From Streptomyces sp. MA5143a (lineage in GTDB: Bacteria > Actinomycetota > Actinomycetes > Streptomycetales > Streptomycetaceae), in NCBI RefSeq assembly GCF_900290235.1, contig NZ_OLMK01000094.1, positions 1 through 64,000 on the forward strand: DNA of 64,000 nt. The letters run 5' to 3'. Below the pieces are notes generated by a model. The model saw only the letters and a program-made list of their open reading frames with translations, searched no databases and had not been told where the DNA came from. Made by a program: the position numbers and the translations under genes. Every line of letters starts with the position of its first letter. Positions within the stretch are counted from its first letter, which is position 1. Shown piece by piece: positions 42,856 through 52,291 of this stretch.

Positions 42856-42957
42856 CCTCCGCGGGCCGGACGGCCCACCCGGCGCGCGCCCGCCCGCGGC
42901 TCCTCCCATCCTGCCGGTGCGAGATGGACGGCCCATCCGCGCACCGGAGGTGATGAC

Positions 42958-44199
42958 GTGTCAGGAAAGGTCCTGCGCCTGGTCCGTACGGCGACGGCCA
43001 CGGCGGTCGCGGCGGGCACACTCCTCACGACGGCACCCGTCCAGGCCGCGGCGGCCCCGCTGCCACCGCCGCCGGGCGACTCGGCCGGACCCGCGCCCGA
43101 CAGCGACATCGCCGTACCCACCGCCGACGACGACACCGCCGGGGCCACCGCCGACGACGACACCGCCGCCGGCGACGCCCGCTCGGTGGCCGGGCTCCTC
43201 GCCGATCTGCGGCGGCTGTTCCAGGAGGCGGAGGAGGCCACGGAGGCATACAACGCCACCGAGGAGGAGTTGCGGAAGCAGCGGGCGGAGGTGGCGCGAC
43301 TCGACCGGCGGCTCAGCGCGGCCCGGCTCTCCCTGCACGACAGCCGGGGCGCCGCGGGGCGGCTGGCCCGCCAGCAGTACCAGAACAGCACCACCGACCT
43401 CTCCCCGTACGTGCGGCTCCTCCTCGCCCGCGATCCGAACCGCGCGCTGGAGCAGGGCCATGTGATCGGCCAGGTCGCCCAGGAGCGCGCGCAGACCGTG
43501 GAGCGGATGACCGGCAGCGAGCGGACCACGGACGCCCTCGCCCGCCGGGCCCGCGCCGCCCTCGACCGCCGGCTCACCCTCACCGAACGCCGCCAGGAGG
43601 TACGCGACGCGGTACGCAGCCGTCTCGGCGAGGTCGAGCGGCTCCTCGCCTCCCTCACCGCCGAGCAGCTCGCCGGGATCGAACGCCTGGACAGGGACAC
43701 GACGGCCGAGGCCCAGCGCAGGCTCGTCGCCTCCGGCGCGCTGAGTTCTGTCCGGCCGCCGACCCGCACCGGGGCGAAGGCGCTGCGCTACGCGGTCGCC
43801 CAGATCGGCAAGCCGTACAAGTGGGGCGCCGAGGGCCCGAAGGCGTACGACTGCTCGGGGCTGACCTCCCGTGCCTGGTCGCACGCCGGACGCCGCATTC
43901 CCCGCACCAGCCAGGCCCAGTGGGCCCGCCTCCCGCGCATCCCCCTCACCAAGCTGCGCCCCGGTGACCTGGTCCTGTACTACCCGAAGGCCACCCATGT
44001 CGCGCTCTACCTCGGCAAGGGCCTGGTCGTGCAGGCCCCCCGCCCCGGTACCACCATCAAGGTCTCCCCGATCGCCGCCCACCCCCTCCTCGGTGCCGTA
44101 CGCCCCGATCCCAAGGCCAAACCCCTGAAACGGTTCGACCTCCCGAAGCTCCCGAGGGCGGCGAAGAAGGGCTCGGACACGGGCTACAACGTGTGGTGA
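42958..44199 (+). CDS. Secreted NlpC/P60 cell-wall peptidase with coiled coil
   Basis: A 413-residue exported endopeptidase, probably cleaving the stem peptide of peptidoglycan. The signal peptide (LVRTATATAVAAGTLLTTAP) is followed by an acidic stretch (DDDTAGATADDDTAAGD) and a long coiled coil (about residues 75-250: EEATEAYNATEEELRKQRAEV). The NlpC/P60 domain has catalytic Cys in AYDCSGLTSRAW and His in KATHVALYLGKG, with a third polar residue near VSPIAAHP. GGAGG lies 7 bases before GTG 42958. The architecture matches RipA/SwlA-type enzymes of actinobacteria. Confidence 0.93.
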   Translation: MSGKVLRLVRTATATAVAAGTLLTTAPVQAAAAPLPPPPGDSAGPAPDSDIAVPTADDDTAGATADDDTAAGDARSVAGLLADLRRLFQEAEEATEAYNATEEELRKQRAEVARLDRRLSAARLSLHDSRGAAGRLARQQYQNSTTDLSPYVRLLLARDPNRALEQGHVIGQVAQERAQTVERMTGSERTTDALARRARAALDRRLTLTERRQEVRDAVRSRLGEVERLLASLTAEQLAGIERLDRDTTAEAQRRLVASGALSSVRPPTRTGAKALRYAVAQIGKPYKWGAEGPKAYDCSGLTSRAWSHAGRRIPRTSQAQWARLPRIPLTKLRPGDLVLYYPKATHVALYLGKGLVVQAPRPGTTIKVSPIAAHPLLGAVRPDPKAKPLKRFDLPKLPRAAKKGSDTGYNVW

Positions 44200-44238
44200 G
44201 GGAGGAGCGGCCCCGGCCCGGGGTCGCTGCCGCGGCGC

Positions 44239-45477
44239 TCAGCCGCCCGCGACCTCCGACAGGTACGCCTCGGTCTTCTCCGCCTCGAAGAAGTAGTTCT
44301 CGAAGTCCGCCGGGTCGTCGAAGCCGTTCGCGAAGCGATCGGCCACACGGGGCAGGGCGCCGGCCGCGCCGATGAGGGTCAGCACGTGCTCCGGAGGCTC
44401 CCCGAGCATCGCGTTCGACCACTTCGTCGCCGGGCCCGCCGTCTGCGTCCAGAACCGTTCGAACGTACGCCGCATCCACGCCTCGTCGAACTCCGCGTCC
44501 CCGTGGTCCAGGATGGCCCGCAGATACGCCGCCGCGCACTTGGACGCCGTGTTGGCGCCCTGCCCGGTGAGTGGATCGTTGGCCACGACCACGTCGGCGA
44601 CGCCGAAGGCGAGCCCGCCGCCGGGCAGACGGGCGACCGGCTGCCGCACGACGGGGGTGTACCGGCCGGCCAGTACCCCGCCGGCGTCGGTGAGTTCGAC
44701 CCGGCCGGTCCGCGCGTGCTCCCACGGGACGAACCGCTCCATGAGGTCCAGGGTCAGGGCGAGGTGCTCGGCCGGGTCGGTGACGCCCTGGAAGACGTCC
44801 GCCGGACCGCCGGGCACCCCCTCCCAGAAGAGCAGGTCCGCCCGCCCGGACGTGGTCAGCGTGGAGGTGACGAAGAGTTCACCTACGCCGGGCACCAGGT
44901 TGCAGCGGGCCACCTCGTGGTCGGGGTGCTCGGAGCGGGGCTCCAGGCCGTGGACGTACGCCGCCGCGAGGGAACGCTGCGGCCGGGTGAACGGCGAACG
45001 GGCGGCGTCGCGGGCGAACATGGAGACCAGCTCGCCCTTGCCCGCGGCGACCAGGACCAGGTCGTAGACCCGGGCGAAGTAGTCGAGGTCGGAGACGGCC
45101 GCGCCGTGGACGACCAGTTGGCCGCCCCGCTGGGCGAACGTGTCCAGCCAGTCGGCCATCTTCACCCGCTGGTCGACGGACTGGGCGTAGCCGTCGAGCC
45201 GCCCGACCCAGTCGACGAGCCGCTCGGCGCCGGGGCCGGAGACGGAGACACCGATGCCCGTCATCCTCGGCGCCTGGGACTCCCAGAAGTTCAGCCCGAG
45301 GTCCCGCTCGTGCTGGAGGGCGGTGTGGAACATGCACTGCGTCGACATGACCCGCCCGTGCCGGATCTCGTCCGCCGTACGGTTGGACATCAGCGTGACC
45401 TCGTACCCGTGCGACTGGAGGCCGAGGGCGAGCTGGAGCCCGGACTGGCCGGCTCCGACGACGAGTATCTTCCGCAT
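44239..45477 (-). CDS. Styrene/indole monooxygenase-like FAD-dependent oxygenase
   Basis: A 412-residue two-component flavin monooxygenase of the StyA group. The FAD Rossmann motif is MRKILVVGAGQSGLQLALGL, the GD-like region is VVVANDPLTGQGANTASKCA, and DLVLVAAGKGEL lies in the middle. StyA-type enzymes need a flavin reductase, and none lies nearby. The gene begins 45 bases after cvnD on the same strand, so it is probably the last gene of the conservon operon. Other conservons end in a cytochrome P450 in this place. Confidence 0.88.
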   Translation of the reverse strand: MRKILVVGAGQSGLQLALGLQSHGYEVTLMSNRTADEIRHGRVMSTQCMFHTALQHERDLGLNFWESQAPRMTGIGVSVSGPGAERLVDWVGRLDGYAQSVDQRVKMADWLDTFAQRGGQLVVHGAAVSDLDYFARVYDLVLVAAGKGELVSMFARDAARSPFTRPQRSLAAAYVHGLEPRSEHPDHEVARCNLVPGVGELFVTSTLTTSGRADLLFWEGVPGGPADVFQGVTDPAEHLALTLDLMERFVPWEHARTGRVELTDAGGVLAGRYTPVVRQPVARLPGGGLAFGVADVVVANDPLTGQGANTASKCAAAYLRAILDHGDAEFDEAWMRRTFERFWTQTAGPATKWSNAMLGEPPEHVLTLIGAAGALPRVADRFANGFDDPADFENYFFEAEKTEAYLSEVAGG

Positions 45478-45522
45478 CCGGACTGGTCTCCTACGCCTCT
45501 GTGCCCCGCGCCCCCGCCGGGG

Positions 45523-46281
45523 CTACTCGGGGCTGACGGATATCGCGTGGCCGCAGAGCGCGAGCAGGGTCTCCAGCACCGAGGCCCGGTTCCGCGCGTC
45601 CATGATCATGACAGGTACATGGGCGGGCACGGTCAGCGCGTCCCGTACGTCCTCCGGCTCGTAGCGGTCGCTGTCGTCGAACTCGTTGACGGCGACGATG
45701 TACGGCAGGCCGCAGCTCTCGAAGTAGTCGAGCGCGGGGAAGCAGTCGGTGAGACGGCGGGTGTCGGCGAGGACGATGGCGCCGATCGCGCCGCGCACCA
45801 GGTCGTCCCACATGAACCAGAACCGCTCCTGGCCGGGCGTGCCGAACAGGTAGAGGACGAGGTCGTCGTCGAGGGTGATGCGGCCGTAGTCCATGGCCAC
45901 GGTGGTGGTGATCTTCTCCGGGGTCGCGGAGAGGTCGTCCGTGGCGGCGCTGGCCTCGGTCATCAGGGCCTCGGTGCGCAGCGGGGTGATCTCGGAGACC
46001 GCGCCGACGAGGGTGGTCTTGCCGACGCCGAAGCCGCCCGCCACCACGATCTTGGTGGCGATGGGGGCGCGGGACAGGTCCGCCTGCCAGGGTTTCAGGT
46101 CCTCCTCGGGCTCCGGCTCGTACCGGGGCGCGGGCGCCCCGGCCAGGCGGTCGAGACCGCGGGAGGCGGCCCGGGCGAAGCCGCCGGGCCGGGGGGCGTC
46201 GACGGTGACGCCCGGGGTGACGCCGGGCGAGGCGTCGGGGGTGACGCCAGGCGAGGCGGCGTCAGAGACTGCGGAGTCCAC
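45523..46281 (-). CDS. cvnD: Conservon GTP-binding protein CvnD
   Basis: A 252-residue small-GTPase-like (MglA-type) protein. The P-loop is IVVAGGFGVGKTTLVGAV, the switch/G3 region is YLFGTPGQERFWFMWDDL, and the G4-like motif is IVAVNEFDDSD. The N-terminal 60 residues are a disordered Pro/Gly/Ala segment with a repeated TPGV unit. The GTG at 46281 lies inside the cvnC 3' end (20-base overlap). In conservons it forms a membrane-associated switch with CvnA-C. Confidence 0.93.
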   Translation of the reverse strand: MDSAVSDAASPGVTPDASPGVTPGVTVDAPRPGGFARAASRGLDRLAGAPAPRYEPEPEEDLKPWQADLSRAPIATKIVVAGGFGVGKTTLVGAVSEITPLRTEALMTEASAATDDLSATPEKITTTVAMDYGRITLDDDLVLYLFGTPGQERFWFMWDDLVRGAIGAIVLADTRRLTDCFPALDYFESCGLPYIVAVNEFDDSDRYEPEDVRDALTVPAHVPVMIMDARNRASVLETLLALCGHAISVSPE

Positions 46282-46759
46282 TCAGCACCCTTTCCAGCAG
46301 AGCGCGGTCCGGCTGTCCCGGGCCGTGACCTGTTCCGTACACACGGATCTTTCCCTGGTCCGCGAGATCGCTGAGGAGGACGCGGACCACGCCGAGCGGC
46401 ATCTTGAGCAGCGCGGCGATCTCCGCCACCGTCCGCATACGGCGGCAGAGTTCGACGATGGCCCGCACCTCGGGCATCACCTTGCCGGTGGGGGAACCTC
46501 CGCCGCCGGACGTGTGGGCGGTGGGCCCGTCCGGCTCCGGCCTGTCGGCCGGGGCCTCGAGTACGGCGACGAAGGTCTCGACGAGCAGCACATGACCGAA
46601 GCGGGTGCGGCCGCCCGTCAGGGAGTAGGGGCGTACGCGGGCGGGTTTGCGGTCCCCGCCGCGCATCGGGAGTCTTTTGTGGGCACTCCGCTGCGGGCCC
46701 GGCTTCCTCGCCGAGCCCGGCTTGGGGGCGCGCGCCCTCGTCTTCTTGGCGCCGCTCAT
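46262..46759 (-). CDS. cvnC: Conservon DUF742 protein CvnC
   Basis: A 165-residue protein of the DUF742 family with a winged-helix-like domain: RVRPYSLTGGRTRF, CRRMRTVAEIAALLKMPLGV, VVRVLLSDLADQGKIRV. The first 40 residues are basic. Its ATG overlaps the cvnB stop (ATGA). A Gly/Thr-rich loop (HTSGGGGSPTG) is unusual in length. Confidence 0.93.
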   Translation of the reverse strand: MSGAKKTRARAPKPGSARKPGPQRSAHKRLPMRGGDRKPARVRPYSLTGGRTRFGHVLLVETFVAVLEAPADRPEPDGPTAHTSGGGGSPTGKVMPEVRAIVELCRRMRTVAEIAALLKMPLGVVRVLLSDLADQGKIRVYGTGHGPGQPDRALLERVLSGLRSL

Positions 46760-47268
46760 CGCCTGCTCCCGGCCGCCTCGATCTCCTCGGCCTCCAGGGA
46801 CTTGCGCAGTTCGCTGCGGAGTTCGGGCGTGAGGACGTGTCCGGCACGGCCGACGAAGAGGGCCATGTGGTACGCGACGACGCTCATGTCGCAGTCCGCG
46901 GAGCCATGGACGCCGAGCAGCGAGCCGTCGCTGATCGACATCACGAAGAGGCTGCCCTCGTCCATCGCGACCATCGTCTGCTTGACCCCGCCGAACTCCA
47001 TCAGCTTGGCGGCGCCGATGGTGAGGCTGCCGATGCCGGAGACGATGGTGGCGAGGTCGGCGGCGGAGCCCCGGGGGCCCTGGGGCCGTTCGCCATGGGC
47101 CTCGCGGGCCTCGGCGTTGCGGCCGGGGTCGGAGGAGAGCAGCAGCAGACCGTCGGAGGAGACCACCGCGACCGACAGCAGTCCCGGCACCTCCTCGACG
47201 AGGTTGGTCAGCAGCCAGTGCAGGTTGCGGGCTTCACTGCTCAAGCCGAAGGTACTGGGCGCGGTCAA
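46756..47268 (-). CDS. cvnB: Conservon roadblock/LC7 protein CvnB
   Basis: A 170-residue roadblock/LC7-fold protein, probably a GTPase-activating partner of CvnD. The fold is seen in ARNLHWLLTNLVEEVPGLLS, VVSSDGLLLLSSDPGRNAEA, LMEFGGVKQTMVAMDEGSLF and GVHGSADCDMSVVAYHMALF. The TTG at 47268 overlaps the cvnA TGA, showing tight coupling of cvnA-B-C-D. Confidence 0.93.
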   Translation of the reverse strand: MTAPSTFGLSSEARNLHWLLTNLVEEVPGLLSVAVVSSDGLLLLSSDPGRNAEAREAHGERPQGPRGSAADLATIVSGIGSLTIGAAKLMEFGGVKQTMVAMDEGSLFVMSISDGSLLGVHGSADCDMSVVAYHMALFVGRAGHVLTPELRSELRKSLEAEEIEAAGSRR

Positions 47269-50207
47269 CTGCTTGCCTCCTCGGAAGTGCCCCCCGTGGT
47301 GTCAACTGCCTCTGTCCGGTACTCCTGTGGCTCGGGTGCCCGTGTCTCGCCCGACTGCTCGGCGATCTCCGCCTCGACGTCACGGCGTCCCTCCCTGGCC
47401 CCCTGGTGGAATCCGCCGAGCCGACGCCTGAGCTCCTCGGCGTTCACGCCCCCCGCGCGCGGCTTGGGCACCGTGGGCACGGGCGCGGTGATCCGGGGCG
47501 TGCGCTTGGGCAGGCCCTTGTCGGTCACGCGCGGGGCCCTCGCCGAGGTGCGCGCCGCGTCCCCCTCGTCGGCGGCGCGCTCATGGGTGTCGGGGCCGAT
47601 GGGGTACGGGTCGTCGGCGTCCTCGTCGGCGTCCTGCTCCGGGACCACGGGAGCGAACAGCTCCATGGTGGTCTCGGAGACGGACTCCGTCGGGGCCCCC
47701 GGCGGGTCCTCCCGTACGTTGTCGTCCTCGTCCCCGGCCGTGTCCGCGTTCCCCGCGCGGAGGGCCGTGTCGGTGTCCGTGGCCGTGTCCGCGTTCCCCG
47801 CGCGGACGGCCGCGTCCGTGTCTGTGGTCGCGTCCCCGTCCGAGGCGGGTGCGGTGTCCTCGTCGTCCGCCGTGCTTGCCGCGTTCCGCGCGCGTCCGGC
47901 GGTGCGGGCGGCGTCCCGGGCGAGCAGCGCCCGTTCCGCGGCCTCGATCAGCGGGTCGCCGTCGCCCTCGGGTTCGCGGACGGCGACGGTACGGGCGGGC
48001 AGGGCGCCGTCGTTGGTCTCGGCGGCGATGCCGGGCAGCGACAGCACGGGCCCGGCGGTGGGCGCCGGCCCGGTGGCGGGCGGGGCCGGTGTCGTGGCCA
48101 GCAGCGTCGTGGGCAGGACGACGACCGCGGCTGTGCCGCCCGAGGTCTGCTCCTGGAGCTGGACCCGGGTGCCGAGCCGGTGGGCGAGGCGGGCCACCAC
48201 GTAGAGGCCGAGGCCGAGGTCCTCGCCGTCCTCCTGGTCGTGGGGGGCGTCGGGGTCGAAGTCGGTGAGGCGGGCGTTGAGCTTGGCGAGCCGGTCGGCG
48301 GGGATGCCGATGCCGCCGTCCTGGACGGAGACGGTGACCTCGCCGTTCTCCGTCAGCCGGCCGGAGACCTCGACGCTCATCTCCGGCGGCGAGAACGTCG
48401 TGCCGTTCTCCAGGAGTTCGGCGAGGAGGTGGCTGAGGTCGTCGGCGGCGAACCCGGCGATCTGCGCGCTCGGCGGCAGCGCGGCGATACGGACCCGCTC
48501 GTAGCGCTCGATCTCGCTGACCGCGGCGCGCACGACGTCGACCAGCGGGACGGCTCCGGCGTGGTGCTGGATGTGCTCGTGGCCGGCGAGGACGAGGAGG
48601 TTCTCGCTGTGGCGGCGCATCACGGTCGCGAAGTGGTCGAGCTTGAAGAGGGTGGCGAGCCGGTCGGGGTCCTGCTCGCGCTCCTCCAGGGACTCGATGA
48701 CGGCGAGCTGCCGTTCGACGAGGCCGAGGGTACGCAGGGCGAGGTTGACGAACGTGCCGTTGATGCTGTGCTGGATCCTGCCCAGGTGGGCGCCGGCCTC
48801 GGCGAGTTCGGCGCGCAGCCGATCGCGTTCGTCGGCCATGGTCTGGCGCTGGCCGATGAGGTGCTTGCGGTCGCCCTCCAGGGGAGCGAGGCGCTCGTGC
48901 AGGGCGAGGGCGTGTGCGTGGAGCGCGTTGACCGAGCGGACGACTTGGGCGAACTCGTCGTTGCGGCCGGTGAACTTGACGGGTTCCTCGGCCAGGGGGT
49001 CGCCGGCGACGCGGGCGGAGCCGATGCGCAGCACCGCGAGCGGGCGGGTGAGCGAGCGGGCCATGCCGGTGGCGACACCGACGGCGAGGAGCATCAGCGC
49101 GCCGAGGAGGGCGACCCGGATCTCCAGCGCGGTGACGTCGTCGTCGCGCAGTTGGGCGAGGTCCTTGGTGCGCCGGTCGTAGAGAGAGGACTCGGCGCCG
49201 CGCATCAGGTCGACGCGGGCGGAGAGCGCGGCGTCGACCTTGGCGGCGCTGGTGGTCTTCTCGTCGTCGGAGAGGGTGGGCCGGTCGGTGAGGCGCGTGA
49301 GGTACTTGTCGGCGGTGTCGGCCTCGGGGCCGGTGACCGTGGCGTCGTAGGAGGAGCGGGCACTGGTGGGCGCGGTCTCGCGGAAGTGGGCGAGGGCGGC
49401 GTCGGAGCGGACGCGGGCCTGCTGGGCGGCGGCGCCGAGGGCGTCGCGCTGCTTGTCGTCGGCGGCGGAGGAGCCGGTCGTGGTGGTGGGCAGTCCGGTG
49501 ACCGGGTCGATGACGGTCTGCGTGGTGCTCGGGACGCTGAGCGCGGCGACGAGCAGCCCACGGGCGGCGGCGGCCTGCTGGACGGCGGTGTCCAGCTCGG
49601 CGAGGGCGTACGCCCCACCGCCCGCGCGGGGCGGCAGCTGCTGGGCGAGTTCCTCGGCGAGCGCGTGGAGTTCGGCGACGACGGCGGTGTACGCCTGGTG
49701 CGCTTCGAGAGCGGTGCTCTTGCCGGAGAGCGCCGCTTTCCGTACGGCGGCGATGGACCGGATGTCCTCGCGCAGCGCGGGGGAGGTGTCACTGTCGGCG
49801 CTCAGCTCCGCGACCTGGCGGTCGACACGGACGGCGCGCTGCTCGTCGGGGGCGGCCGACTTGGGCCGTCCGGCGGCGATGTACGCGGTGACCTCGTCAC
49901 GCTCGTCGGCGAGCGCGTGGGCGAGGGTGAGTGTCTCCTGGGTCTGCTCGGCGAGCGTGACCAGGGACTGGGTGTCGTGCAGTTGCTCCGAGGCGGCGAG
50001 GACCGAGGGCGATCCGGCGCCCGCGATGGCGGCGGCCACGACGGCCACGGCGATGATGAGCCGGTTGCGTACGTGCGCCTTGCGCCCGGTGCCGACGGTG
50101 GGGGCCTGCTGCGCCGTCCCCTGCTGGTTCGGGGAGGCCGCGGAGGCCTTCGAAGCTGCCTTCTTGCCTGCGCGCCGAGGCCGCGTCTTCTGCACCGGTG
50201 CTCGCAT
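47265..50207 (-). CDS. cvnA: Conservon sensor histidine kinase-like protein CvnA
   Basis: About 980 residues. A basic cytoplasmic start is followed by a helix (LIIAVAVVAAAIAGAGS), a large outer nitrate-sensor-type helical domain with a helix near VALLGALMLLAVGVATGMA, then HAMP and coiled coil (DERDRLRAELAEAGAHLGRI). The ATPase has LLENGTTFSPPEM, VQDGGIGIPADRL and DLGLGLYVVARLAHRLG. No classical HisKA His box is seen. The C-terminal 280 residues are disordered and acidic, with a DNA-level repeat (RAGNADTA twice) near 47,740-47,815. ATG 50207 is used; a TTG at 50249 is the alternative. Confidence 0.9.
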   Translation of the reverse strand: MRAPVQKTRPRRAGKKAASKASAASPNQQGTAQQAPTVGTGRKAHVRNRLIIAVAVVAAAIAGAGSPSVLAASEQLHDTQSLVTLAEQTQETLTLAHALADERDEVTAYIAAGRPKSAAPDEQRAVRVDRQVAELSADSDTSPALREDIRSIAAVRKAALSGKSTALEAHQAYTAVVAELHALAEELAQQLPPRAGGGAYALAELDTAVQQAAAARGLLVAALSVPSTTQTVIDPVTGLPTTTTGSSAADDKQRDALGAAAQQARVRSDAALAHFRETAPTSARSSYDATVTGPEADTADKYLTRLTDRPTLSDDEKTTSAAKVDAALSARVDLMRGAESSLYDRRTKDLAQLRDDDVTALEIRVALLGALMLLAVGVATGMARSLTRPLAVLRIGSARVAGDPLAEEPVKFTGRNDEFAQVVRSVNALHAHALALHERLAPLEGDRKHLIGQRQTMADERDRLRAELAEAGAHLGRIQHSINGTFVNLALRTLGLVERQLAVIESLEEREQDPDRLATLFKLDHFATVMRRHSENLLVLAGHEHIQHHAGAVPLVDVVRAAVSEIERYERVRIAALPPSAQIAGFAADDLSHLLAELLENGTTFSPPEMSVEVSGRLTENGEVTVSVQDGGIGIPADRLAKLNARLTDFDPDAPHDQEDGEDLGLGLYVVARLAHRLGTRVQLQEQTSGGTAAVVVLPTTLLATTPAPPATGPAPTAGPVLSLPGIAAETNDGALPARTVAVREPEGDGDPLIEAAERALLARDAARTAGRARNAASTADDEDTAPASDGDATTDTDAAVRAGNADTATDTDTALRAGNADTAGDEDDNVREDPPGAPTESVSETTMELFAPVVPEQDADEDADDPYPIGPDTHERAADEGDAARTSARAPRVTDKGLPKRTPRITAPVPTVPKPRAGGVNAEELRRRLGGFHQGAREGRRDVEAEIAEQSGETRAPEPQEYRTEAVDTTGGTSEEASS

Positions 50208-50550
50208 TCCTGACTCGTGTACCCATGGGCCCGGGTGACGTTCCGTCAACTTGTGAGCGTCCCCCCGGTACGGCTCCCGACCCTCCCAGTGCCGGTGGGT
50301 GGTGGTCCCGCATCATCAGTCCCGCCACCCGAAGGAGTGAACATCGCCGGGGAGTTGGCGGGCAAGTTCCCCCGGCTCGTGCCGATGTCCCGCCCGGTCG
50401 GCCGGTTGGACGTCGGCGACGCGCTTTGGCAGTATTCGCCGCCGCGCTTCCCCAGCCACGATCATTCCATGCCAAACCCGGCGCCCGAGTGGGAGGGTCC
50501 GCGTCGTACGGCGACCATTGTCGGCCTTTCGCGGATCTTGTGGAGGGCTC
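50208..50550. promoter_or_regulatory. Divergent region between cvnA and a PP2C-like gene
   Basis: This 343-base gap should hold promoters for both the conservon and the phosphatase. No clear palindrome or -35/-10 pair was found. GGAGTGAACATCG near 50,330 looks like a ribosome site, but the frame after it has no coding character. Confidence 0.3.
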
Positions 50551-51351
50551 GTGCAGACTGGCCGAATGCGTACGGAACTCGTCTCTGAGCCCGGCCATCC
50601 CTCCCGCCCCAACGAGGACTTCGCGTCGGTCGCGCTTCCCGCCGGGGGACAGGGCGGTGCCGTGGTCCTCCTCGACGGCGTGACACCACCGCCCGCCGAC
50701 TACGGCTGTCGACATTCGGTCGCATGGTTCACCTCCCGCCTCGGCGGCGCACTGATCGAACTGTCCCTTTCGGAACGGGATTCACCCCTGGCCGCGGTCC
50801 TTGCGCAGGGCATCTCCCGTACCGCCCGGGCGCACGCCCAAACCTGTGACCTTTCTCACCCGAGAACCCCACAGGCCACAGTGGTTCTGGCGCGGTGGTC
50901 GGCGCGGACGCTGGAGTACCTGGTCCTCTCCGACTCCGCGCTGCTGTTCGAGGGGCCGGACGGGCTGGTGACGACGGTGCTGGACGACCGTCTGTCCCGG
51001 CTCCCGCGGGCCTCCCTCGCCACCGCCGCGATCGCCGACTCGACGGTCCGCAACAAGGAGGGCGGCTTCTGGACGGCGGCGGCGGATCCGGCCGTCGCCG
51101 AGCGCGCCGTCACGGGGGCCGTACCGCGCGAACGAGTGCGTTCCGTGGCCGCCTTGACCGACGGGGCGACCCGCTGGGTGGACATGTTCCGCGAGGGCGG
51201 CTGGGAGGACTGCTTCACGTACCTGCGCAAGGAGGGCGCGGCCGCCCTGGTGGAACGGGTCCGGGACCTGGAGGCCGCCGACACCGAACGCCGCTTCCTC
51301 GGCCGGGCGAAGACCCACGACGACGCGAGCGTGGTGTTCGCGGAGCTGTGA
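50551..51351 (+). CDS. PP2C-like serine/threonine phosphatase
   Basis: A 266-residue single-domain PP2C protein. Metal-binding motifs are kept: GHPSRPNEDFASVALPA, GGAVVLLDGVTPPPA, SVAALTDGATRWVDMF and AKTHDDASVVFAEL. GTG at 50551 has GGAGGG 3 bases upstream; ATG 50566 is the alternative with the site 18 bases away. It is divergent from the conservon and could dephosphorylate one of its proteins, but no direct link is visible. No membrane segment is present. Confidence 0.8.
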   Translation: MQTGRMRTELVSEPGHPSRPNEDFASVALPAGGQGGAVVLLDGVTPPPADYGCRHSVAWFTSRLGGALIELSLSERDSPLAAVLAQGISRTARAHAQTCDLSHPRTPQATVVLARWSARTLEYLVLSDSALLFEGPDGLVTTVLDDRLSRLPRASLATAAIADSTVRNKEGGFWTAAADPAVAERAVTGAVPRERVRSVAALTDGATRWVDMFREGGWEDCFTYLRKEGAAALVERVRDLEAADTERRFLGRAKTHDDASVVFAEL

Positions 51352-51831
51352 GGGAGCGGAAAGGTGCGGTCACGCGCAGGTGCGCGGGCACGGACCGGTG
51401 CGCGGGCACGCGCGGGCACGGGACGGTGCGGGCACGGGCCGGTGATCCATGGCGCCCCGAAGCCGGCGCAGCCGGGGTGCCGGGAGCCGTGGTGAGGCGC
51501 GGTCACCCGGCGCGGCGCGCCATTCGCGGCGTCAGCCGTCGGCGCCCCGGTTCAGCTGGTGCAGCACGCGCGGGCACGGGCCGGTACGCGGGCACGGACC
51601 GTGCAAGGGCACGCGCAGGTGCGCGGGCACGGACCGTGCAAGGGCGAGCGCAGGTGCGCGGGCACGGACCCGTGTGCGGCACGGATCGCTGTGCGGGCAC
51701 GGACCGGTGATCCATGGCGCCCCGAAGCCGGCGCAGCCGGGGTGCCGGGAGCCGTGGTGAGGCGCGGTCACCCGGCGCGGCGCGCCATTCGCGGCGTCAG
51801 CCGTCGGCGCCCCGGTTCAGCTGGTGCAGCA
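51352..51831. repeat. 128-bp direct duplication with embedded minisatellite
   Basis: Bases 51439-51566 and 51704-51831 appear identical over 128 bases (offset 265). The copies flank and adjoin GTGCGCGGGCACGGACC-type tandem repeats (51365-51438 and 51567-51703), with longer units such as GCGCAGGTGCGCGGGCACGG occurring twice. The second copy includes the last 35 bases of the marR gene (51797-51831). The whole 445-base gap before marR has no other gene. Confidence 0.92.
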
Positions 51832-52291
51832 GCCGTGCGAGTTGGGCCACCTCGTCCCGGTCCCAGTCGGCCAGCTGGCGTACGTATGCCACCCGCCGGG
51901 CGTCGCGCACCGCGCGGAACCGGGCCCGTCCCTCGTCCGTGAGGTGGACGAGCCAGGCGCGGCCGTCGGCCGGGTCGGGTTCGCGGGCGATGAGGCCGAG
52001 GTGTTCGAGGGCGCGCAGCTGACGGGACATCGTGGCCTTGCCGACGCCGATGTACGCGGCCAGCTCCGTGGCGCGCAGCCGTCCCGTCTCGTCGAGCCGG
52101 GCGAGGAGGCCGTACGCGGCGGACTCCAGGTCCGGGTGGACCGCCCGGGCCATCTCGCCGGACTTGGCGCGGGCGCGCCGCAGCAGGACCGTCAGTTCCC
52201 GCTCCAGCGCGAGGAACGCCTGGTCCATGCCACCGGCCGGCATCCCGGGCCCGATGTCGCCCCGGCCGCCGTTTCCGCCCTCGTCCTGCAC
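51797..52291 (-). CDS. MarR-family transcriptional regulator
   Basis: A 164-residue winged-helix regulator. The recognition region is LRATELAAYIGVGKATMSRQ, and the wing is AREPDPADGRAWLVHLTDEG. An N-terminal dimerisation helix (FLALERELTVLLRRARAKSG) and C-terminal helix (YVRQLADWDRDEVAQLARLL) are present. GTG at 52291 has GGAG 7 bases upstream, so the 239-codon frame starting at 52516 is too long. Its 3' end is duplicated downstream. Confidence 0.9.
   Translation of the reverse strand: MQDEGGNGGRGDIGPGMPAGGMDQAFLALERELTVLLRRARAKSGEMARAVHPDLESAAYGLLARLDETGRLRATELAAYIGVGKATMSRQLRALEHLGLIAREPDPADGRAWLVHLTDEGRARFRAVRDARRVAYVRQLADWDRDEVAQLARLLHQLNRGADG

Noticed and set aside
50856..51771. Repeated Pro/Cys-rich minus-strand ORFs in the minisatellite
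   Set aside because: They arise from the DNA repeat (the same start sequence occurs twice) and have no ribosome site.
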